The notes under the pieces: model-generated | The model's database searches: none | Seen by the model: only the letters and a program-made list of their open reading frames with translations | What the model was told of the DNA's origin: nothing | Origin: Nostoc sp. WHI | GTDB taxonomy: Bacteria > Cyanobacteriota > Cyanobacteriia > Cyanobacteriales > Nostocaceae | DNA length: 40,977 nt | NCBI RefSeq assembly: GCF_015714725.1 | Contig: NZ_WBKM01000076.1 | Coordinates: 1-40,977 of the forward strand | Direction of reading: 5' to 3' | Program-made: the position numbers and the translations under genes | In this document: in pieces, positions 35,663-40,977 of the stretch | How the letters are laid out: the number at the start of each line of letters is the position of its first letter | How positions within the stretch are numbered: position 1 is the first letter of the stretch

Positions 35663-37488
35663 ATGCTAACGCCCATGATATCGTGCCAACTCACCTCGCA
35701 GTTCAAGCAATGCGCGATAACGGTTATAAAAACGCCGCTTATGCGATCGCCGAATTAATGGATAATGCCATTCAAGCCGGTGCATCGCAAGTAGAGTTAC
35801 TGTGTGGTGAACGAAAACAACAAATAGAGGGGAGGAAGCGATCGCGTATTGAACAAATCGCTGTGTTAGATAATGGTCGAGGTATGGATGCTAATGTTTT
35901 GCGTCTAGCTCTGCAATTTGGCAATGGTACATATTTAGACCAAGATAAACATACTGGAATTGGTCGTTTTGGAATGGGTTTACCATCTTCATCTATTTCC
36001 CAATGTCAACGGGTTGATGTCTGGTCATGGCAAAATGGCATAGAAAATGCACTCCACAGTTACCTTGACTTAGATGAAATCAAAAATCGGCGGATGACCG
36101 AAGTACCAGAACCTACCGCTAGGCCAATTCCAATGACTTGGACAAAAATCGGTCAGAAATTTGGTGACAGTGGCACATTAGTAGTGTGGTCAAAAATCGA
36201 CCGTTGTATGTGGCGAACAGGAAAAGCGATTATTGATAATTCTGAATTTGTGATCGGGAGAATGTATCGCAAATTTCTGAATAACGGTCAAGTAAAAATC
36301 CGCATGGTGGCATTTGATTTAGATGCTTTATATAACCTGATTGTAGAAAAATATGCCCTTCCCAATGACCCAGGTTATCTAATAGAAAATACTTCCTGTC
36401 CTAGACCTTATGATAATCAGGCAATGTTCCGACCTTGGGAAGGAGATACATCTTACGAAGTTCCGTTTGAAATTAATTTTAAAGATAAAAAACATGATGT
36501 AAAGGTGCGTTTCTCTTACGCCAAAGAAGAAGCTCGGCAAGCCGAACCAGGAAAAAATCCTGGTGATTTACCTCATGGAAAACATGCTGCTAAAAATGTC
36601 GGTATTTCTGTAGTTCGTGCTGGACGAGAATTAGATATGGATACAGGAATAGTAATTGCTTATGATTCAAGAGAAAGATGGTGGGGAGTAGAAGTAGAAT
36701 TTCCACCTTCTCTTGATGATATTTTTGGAGTAACTAATAATAAACAATCAGCTCGTAATTTTGCTGAACTTCTACAATTTGAGATTGAGTCTTTATTGGA
36801 AAATGGAAAAACTATTATTCAACTAAAAGAAGAACTCCAAGAAGATGAAGATCCAAAAGCTTCTCTTTTAGATATAGCCCATAGAATCAAGACTCAATTG
36901 AGTGTTATTCGTCGTTTGCTACAAGCACAGACAAAAGGCACTCGTACCACTGAAAAACGCCACGGTCACGACCCCTACAAACCTGAAAAAGTAGCTACGA
37001 CTGTGACTCAAGAACGTAAATTACAGGGTTATAAAGGTAAAAGTGATGAAGATGAAGAATTGCCAAAAGAAGAACGAAAACAAGTCATCAAAGAAACTTT
37101 AAAAGAAGAGGGAGTTACTGAAAATCAAGCAGAATTACTAGCAGCAACTACAGTAGATGATGGCTTAAAATATACCTTTGCACAAGCTCCTATTGATACT
37201 CCTGAGTTCTTCACTGTTCAATCAAGAGGAGGAGCAATTATTGTGACTTTAAATACCAATCATCCTGCTTATCAAAATTTAGTAGAAATCTTAGAGGAGG
37301 ACGTAGATAAAGCCGATATAGATACTTTACGTTCTCGGTTGATTAACTCATTAGATGGATTGAAGCTACTACTAATGGCATGGGCAAGGTATGAGGATGA
37401 ACAACCAGATGGTAAACGTAAAGAAAATGCTCAAGATACCCGCATTGATTGGGGGCGAGTCGCCAGAAGATTTTTAGAGAATGAGTAG
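35659..37488 (+). CDS. GHKL-type ATPase (MutL/HSP90-like ATP-binding protein)
   Basis: A 609-residue ATPase. The N-box is AIAELMDNAIQAGA (Glu32, Asp35, Asn36), G1 is DNGRGMD (71-77) and G2 is GIGRFGMGLP (100-109), the GHKL signature. The C-terminal part is long and charged and has no recognised domain. GHKL proteins change shape on ATP binding and often act as clamps. The ATG at 35659 follows a strong GGAGG (35646-35650) and overlaps the helicase stop as ATGA, so translation is coupled. It is the last gene of the DUF4007/ATPase/helicase set and may act with them against invading DNA, which is inferred. Confidence 0.8.
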   Translation: MNANAHDIVPTHLAVQAMRDNGYKNAAYAIAELMDNAIQAGASQVELLCGERKQQIEGRKRSRIEQIAVLDNGRGMDANVLRLALQFGNGTYLDQDKHTGIGRFGMGLPSSSISQCQRVDVWSWQNGIENALHSYLDLDEIKNRRMTEVPEPTARPIPMTWTKIGQKFGDSGTLVVWSKIDRCMWRTGKAIIDNSEFVIGRMYRKFLNNGQVKIRMVAFDLDALYNLIVEKYALPNDPGYLIENTSCPRPYDNQAMFRPWEGDTSYEVPFEINFKDKKHDVKVRFSYAKEEARQAEPGKNPGDLPHGKHAAKNVGISVVRAGRELDMDTGIVIAYDSRERWWGVEVEFPPSLDDIFGVTNNKQSARNFAELLQFEIESLLENGKTIIQLKEELQEDEDPKASLLDIAHRIKTQLSVIRRLLQAQTKGTRTTEKRHGHDPYKPEKVATTVTQERKLQGYKGKSDEDEELPKEERKQVIKETLKEEGVTENQAELLAATTVDDGLKYTFAQAPIDTPEFFTVQSRGGAIIVTLNTNHPAYQNLVEILEEDVDKADIDTLRSRLINSLDGLKLLLMAWARYEDEQPDGKRKENAQDTRIDWGRVARRFLENE

Positions 37489-37554
37489 CAAAGTGATAAA
37501 CTGCGATGTCGATTAATTGAGGCACAATAGAATCAAAGACGCTATCAACACACA

Positions 37555-37824
37555 ATGACTACTCAATTGATGGTTCAGCCCTCATCTTTAATATCTTCTG
37601 GTATCAAGATGAGTGAATTTGGTGACATTTATCTTTTTAAATTTACTGATGAGCTACAGTCTCGCTTTGAAGAACTGTTAGAGAAGAAAAAAGCTGATGC
37701 GCTCACTCCTGAAGAAGAAGCCGAATATGTAGGTATCTCTGAATTAGAGAGAATCTTTACCTTGATTAACGCTCAACTAGCGGCGAAAACTAAATGGTGT
37801 CCGAACCAACTCGAAAACTTGTAA
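37555..37824 (+). CDS. Small hydrophilic protein upstream of an HNH nuclease
   Basis: An 89-residue acidic protein; the second half is helical (ELLEKKKADALTPEEEAEY, LERIFTLINAQLAAK). A second Met at residue 19 could be the start. Its 3' end overlaps the HNH gene by 31 bases, so the two are translated together. Pairs of this type are common in cyanobacteria; the small member may guard or control the nuclease. I know no biochemical evidence. Confidence 0.68.
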   Translation: MTTQLMVQPSSLISSGIKMSEFGDIYLFKFTDELQSRFEELLEKKKADALTPEEEAEYVGISELERIFTLINAQLAAKTKWCPNQLENL

Positions 37825-38240
37825 GACAACGAGCTAAATATCTTTGCGAATACTGCCACTCTCCAGAATACTTAAGTCCAGACCGTTTTACCATTGACCA
37901 TATTATGCCGCAGTCTTTGGGCGGCTCTGATGAACTGGATAATTTGGCTTTAGCTTGTCATCGCTGTAATGAGCGTCACTATAATTTTACAACGGCTACT
38001 GATCCTAAAACCCAAGAACAAGTCCCTCTATTTCATCCCCGTCAGCAAAAATGGTCTAACAATTTTATCTGGACAAAAGACGGTATAAAAATTTTAGGTA
38101 CAACTTCTACAGGGAGAGCTACTAGTGAGAGATTTGATTTCAATGATGAGCGTCGAGATGAGCCTTCGATTCAAGTGGCTCGTCGTTTTTGGGTAGAAGC
38201 CGGTTGGCATCCCCCACAATCAGATCCACGTCAAGGATAA
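37794..38240 (+). CDS. HNH endonuclease
   Basis: A 148-residue HNH nuclease. A zinc-binding CEYC (C18, C21) and C55, C58 (ACHRC) flank the active core TIDHIMPQSLGGSDELDNLALACHRCN: Asp35-His36, Asn50 and His62. The length fits free-standing HNH proteins. It overlaps the small gene upstream by 31 bases and precedes dndA by 62 bases. It could be a restriction-type nuclease, as PT-linked HNH nucleases exist, or part of a separate toxin-like pair. The sequence does not decide. Confidence 0.85.
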   Translation: MVSEPTRKLVRQRAKYLCEYCHSPEYLSPDRFTIDHIMPQSLGGSDELDNLALACHRCNERHYNFTTATDPKTQEQVPLFHPRQQKWSNNFIWTKDGIKILGTTSTGRATSERFDFNDERRDEPSIQVARRFWVEAGWHPPQSDPRQG

Positions 38241-38302
38241 GAGGTTGTTTGAAGCCTTAAAAAAATATGTAAAAAATTTCAAGCGGACAATTTTGACAGG
38301 TA

Positions 38303-39481
38303 ATGACTACACAAGAAAATATAATTTACCTCGATTACCACTCAACTACTCCCGTTGACCCTAGAGTAGCAGAAAAAGTCATGTACTATATGACTACTGC
38401 TTTTGGTAATGCTAATAGTGTAGATCATGGTTATGGCAATCAAGCCGCACAAGCAGTTAAACAAGCGCGTCAACACATAGCTGAATTAATCAATGCTTCT
38501 ATCAAGGAAATTATTTTTACATCTGGTGCAACAGAAAGTATTAACTTAGCAATTCAAGGACATATTAATCAACAAAATACTCCCGCCAAAATAATTGTTT
38601 CCCCAGTTGAACACAAAGCAGTTTTAGATACCTGCAAAGTATTAGCCAAAAAAGGACTTGCTGAAATAATTTGGTTAAATGTCAATCAACAAGCCCAAAT
38701 TGATTTAGAACATCTAGAAAAAGTATGCTCTGGCAGTGCTTCCTTACTCTGTGTGATGGCTGCTAATAATGAAGTGGGGACAATTTACCCAGTAGAAAAA
38801 ATTGGAGCGATCGCTCAACAATACCATATCCCTTTTTTATGTGATGCTTCCCAAGCAGTCGGTAAAATTTCCCTCAACTTCCAAGACTGGGGTATTACCT
38901 ATCTAGCTATTTCTGGGCATAAACTTTATGCACCCAAAGGCGTTGGTGCATTGGTAGTAAAAAAAGGTTATTATCTTGAACCACTTATTTACGGTGGTGG
39001 ACATGAACAAGGACTTAGATCGGGTACACTCAATGTCCCCGGAATCGCTGGCTTAGGGGAAGCTTGCAGATTGAGACATTTGGAAATGGAAGCAGATGAA
39101 ACAGCGATGCCTACGGCGGGCTGCGCCTACGCACTTTTACGAGATCAGCTACAAAATCTACTCAAGGCTCAAATTCCTAATTTACTGGTGAATGGAGACT
39201 TAAACAACCGTTTATCAGGTAGCTTACATATTTCTATCCCTGACATCCCTAATAGTGCCATTATTGCTAGAGTTCGCCATCAATTAGCTATTTCTACAGG
39301 TGCGGCTTGTTCATCAGGTATTGTCGCGCCGTCTCACGTTCTGCAAGCGATGAATCTTGCGGAAAATATAATTGAGGGAGCGTTAAGAATTGGTATTGGG
39401 AAATTTACAACCAAAGAAGAAATCGAAAAAGCATCTTCTGCGATCGCCAGTGCGGTAAAGGCTATTTTGAGCCTAAAATAA
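38303..39481 (+). CDS. dndA: Cysteine desulfurase DndA
   Basis: A 392-residue PLP enzyme of the NifS/IscS type that moves sulfur from cysteine to a carrier, here presumably DndC or DNA modification. PLP Lys207 is in SGHKLY and the persulfide Cys336 is in TGAACSSG. GATESINLAIQG is a PLP phosphate-binding region. Its closest label is DndA because the only dnd set lies in the same window. It is, however, over 20 kb away from dndC. Residues 268-277 (AMPTAGCAYA) are encoded by a dispersed repeat and probably form an added loop. It is followed by a hairpin toward pyrE. Confidence 0.82.
   Translation: MTTQENIIYLDYHSTTPVDPRVAEKVMYYMTTAFGNANSVDHGYGNQAAQAVKQARQHIAELINASIKEIIFTSGATESINLAIQGHINQQNTPAKIIVSPVEHKAVLDTCKVLAKKGLAEIIWLNVNQQAQIDLEHLEKVCSGSASLLCVMAANNEVGTIYPVEKIGAIAQQYHIPFLCDASQAVGKISLNFQDWGITYLAISGHKLYAPKGVGALVVKKGYYLEPLIYGGGHEQGLRSGTLNVPGIAGLGEACRLRHLEMEADETAMPTAGCAYALLRDQLQNLLKAQIPNLLVNGDLNNRLSGSLHISIPDIPNSAIIARVRHQLAISTGAACSSGIVAPSHVLQAMNLAENIIEGALRIGIGKFTTKEEIEKASSAIASAVKAILSLK
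39104..39136 (+). repeat. Dispersed repeat inside the dndA reading frame
   Basis: The 32-base match to 18039-18070 has one difference. It is read in frame as AMPTAGCAYAL in dndA. The insertion does not shift the frame. Confidence 0.8.
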
Positions 39482-39503
39482 TAAAACCCTTGTTAGGGCT
39501 TTA
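39482..39503. terminator. Weak hairpin between dndA and pyrE
   Basis: TAAAACCCT and AGGGCTTTA pair with one mismatch around TGTT. It lies between convergent genes. No strong T-run follows on either side, so it is only a candidate. Confidence 0.35.
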
Positions 39504-39563
39504 AGAGTAATATTTTAACTTACACAAATCTGTCAAATTGTCAAATAACTTGGCAAGTGACAC

Positions 39564-40187
39564 TTATGATTTCGCAAGTTGTCGGTAGCGTTCCTGAACT
39601 TCCTGAATCGAAAACAAAGTTTCAAACTTCAACCCTGCTGACTGGTACAACTCTCCTCCCCCTTGTTCACGGTCTACCAGTGCAATTACTTGATTTACGG
39701 TATAACCTGCTTCTTTAAGACGCTCAACTGCTTTTAGAGCAGATTGCCCAGTTGTGACGACATCTTCCAAAACTATTACTTTTGCACCTTCTGGTAAACT
39801 GGGGCCTTCTATATAAGCTCTCGTCCCATAACCCTTGGCTTCCTTGCGAATAATCAGCGCTGGTATCGGTCGATTTTCATAAACAGAAACTACACTCACT
39901 GCTGTCACAATTGGGTCAGCCCCCAGTGTTAAACCACCCACAGCCTGTGTATCTACAGGTAATAAAGGAAACAGCAAACGTCCAACTGCCAAAACACCTT
40001 GGGGGTGGAGTGTTACCTGCATCTTATTCACATAATAAGAACTACGTAGCCCAGAAGCGAGAACGAAATCACCTTCTTGATAAGCCAGTTGAGAAAATAA
40101 ATCTAGCAACTTGTGGCGCAAAATAGTCAAATCAGTAGTGGTTGCCCAAATATCTGCGTGGGCAAGAGTTTCAGTAGGATACGTCAT
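39564..40187 (-). CDS. pyrE: Orotate phosphoribosyltransferase
   Basis: A 207-residue enzyme of pyrimidine biosynthesis that joins orotate with PRPP to give OMP in the cytosol. The PRPP-binding loop VIVLEDVVTTGQSALKA is plain, and RKEAKGYGTRAYIEG carries the flexible catalytic loop Lys. SSYYVNK near residue 50 is usual for the family. It is monocistronic and core metabolism; its place marks the end of the defence-rich region. Confidence 0.93.
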   Translation of the reverse strand: MTYPTETLAHADIWATTTDLTILRHKLLDLFSQLAYQEGDFVLASGLRSSYYVNKMQVTLHPQGVLAVGRLLFPLLPVDTQAVGGLTLGADPIVTAVSVVSVYENRPIPALIIRKEAKGYGTRAYIEGPSLPEGAKVIVLEDVVTTGQSALKAVERLKEAGYTVNQVIALVDREQGGGELYQSAGLKFETLFSIQEVQERYRQLAKS

Positions 40188-40287
40188 TACAAAACATTAA
40201 AAGTTGTGCTACACCAAAGATTGAACTCATCAGAGTTCTGAACTTAAGCATAAATTAAGATTGCCCAAAAATTGAGGAGTCACAAAG

Positions 40288-40722
40288 GTGCGTATAAAAT
40301 TAAAAACTTTTAGTGGTTTATTGGTGTTGCTTGCTGCTAGTATTGCTTTTCCCTCTGTTGCATCTGCCCAAACGGAGACACCCAATTATGAAACTACGAA
40401 TGATGTATTTGAACGAGCTTTTTTTCGGCACGATCGCAATTTCTACGAAAATGGCAGCCTCAAGCGTCAGCTTGACTCATTTCTAGGATCTGGTTCCAGT
40501 TTCGGTGGTTCCTTCCCAGAAAATGAAATTGCCCGTGATGCTGAGTTGGTTAACACTTTATATCATGATGTCCTGACTCAACAAGTTGGCAATGAACCGT
40601 ATATTCGCACCCCTGATTTACCAAATCCTTATGACACATCGCTAATGATGTCTCCTCGCGTAAATAGCAACACACTCAAAGTCGGAACTGAATTCAGGTT
40701 TGAAACTTTACCACCTCGTTAA
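40288..40722 (+). CDS. Secreted protein of unknown function
   Basis: A 144-residue protein with a signal peptide (hydrophobic GLLVLLAASIAFPSVASAQ, cleavage after ASA). The mature part has ERAFFRHDRNFYENGSLKRQ, a Ser/Gly-rich linker and a Pro-rich tail, and no known domain. The GTG start is backed by GAGGAG at 40274-40279, 8 bases upstream. It is probably exported to the periplasm or cell surface. Homologues seem restricted to cyanobacteria, as far as I can tell. Confidence 0.75.
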   Translation: MRIKLKTFSGLLVLLAASIAFPSVASAQTETPNYETTNDVFERAFFRHDRNFYENGSLKRQLDSFLGSGSSFGGSFPENEIARDAELVNTLYHDVLTQQVGNEPYIRTPDLPNPYDTSLMMSPRVNSNTLKVGTEFRFETLPPR

Positions 40723-40932
40723 TAGTCCTACCCTATGGAGTCATTAGTCCTTAGTTCCTGGTCATTTGTCAGCAACTAGTAGACTAATGACTAAATCATA
40801 GTTGGAGGAGTTGAACCAAGATGTCAAAAACAAGGGTGTTGGGTGTAGGGGGTAGGAAATAAATCAGTGGGGGCTTGTACCCTATTGGTTCCGGGGCGGG
40901 GTGTACATAAATAAGAGAGTTTTTTCTTTTGA

Positions 40933-40966
40933 CCCTACACCCCACACCCCACACCCTACACCCTAG
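40933..40966. repeat. Heptamer tandem repeat CCCTACA/CCCCACA
   Basis: Four full heptamers and a partial one follow each other: CCCTACA, CCCCACA, CCCCACA, CCCTACA. A degenerate reverse-complement GGGTGTAGGGGGTAGG lies upstream near 40842-40857. The 250 bases after the secreted protein hold no gene. Confidence 0.8.
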
Positions 40967-40977
40967 TTTCGGTCAAT

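Overview
The window looks like chromosome of a filamentous, Nostoc/Anabaena-type cyanobacterium. GCGATCGC (HIP1) octamers recur throughout. There are heptanucleotide short tandem repeats of the Nostocales kind. The lexA operator fits the Anabaena LexA-box consensus as I recall it (RGTACNNNDGTWCB). A DUF3370/SLH protein, a DUF4351 protein and an AmpG-like carrier add to the picture. Species cannot be fixed from sequence alone.

Layout. 1-7200: ordinary chromosomal genes (aldose epimerase, tRNA-Lys, PQQ-type sugar dehydrogenase lipoprotein, cupin, HEAT-repeat protein, GNAT acetyltransferase, small membrane proteins, AmpG-like carrier) with a MITE-like element and repeat hairpins. 7367-18000: a DNA phosphorothioation (Dnd) locus. 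On the minus strand it reads dndC, a Uma2-type nuclease, dndD, an antitoxin, a MazF toxin, dndE and a Dnd-associated methyltransferase. Two DGQHR-domain (DndB-type) genes diverge from dndC on the plus strand, and a Dnd-associated protein 4 gene faces them. 18269-20185: an unrelated SLH/DUF3370 gene. 20384-24466 (minus): an SF2 helicase of the Dnd-restriction type, a pair of hairpins, a 57-residue ORF and a second Rad50/DndD-like ATPase coupled to it. 24564-26783: housekeeping genes (lexA with its operator, argF, tRNA-Thr). 27330-37488: a second candidate effector operon (DUF4007 protein, 1168-residue P-loop ATPase, SF2 helicase, GHKL ATPase). It is interrupted by about 2.8 kb carrying an Rpn/DUF4351 nuclease-like gene, a small gene and an XRE-HTH/HNH gene, and the helicase has lost its 5' end including Walker A. 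37555-39481: a small gene, an HNH nuclease and dndA. 39564-40977: pyrE, a secreted protein and a repeat array.

How the genes may work together. From what is known of Dnd systems, DndA supplies sulfur, DndC activates the DNA or sulfur with an Fe-S cluster and a PP-loop, DndD and DndE assist on DNA, and DndB restrains or regulates modification. All five are present, but dndA lies over 20 kb from the rest. Two sets of ATPase/helicase genes could read the modification and act on unmodified invading DNA. One is the helicase, small ORF and DndD-like ATPase. The other is a DUF4007/ATPase/helicase/GHKL set whose content resembles the Pbe module of haloarchaea as I remember it. Other selfish or defensive genes (MazF pair, Uma2, Rpn, HNH) are nested inside. 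The most unusual points are the broken second effector operon, the paired palindromes between dndC and the dndB genes, a 36-bp perfect palindrome before the XRE-HNH gene, a dispersed repeat read in frame inside dndA, and possible SOS-linked read-through from lexA into the restriction-type helicase.
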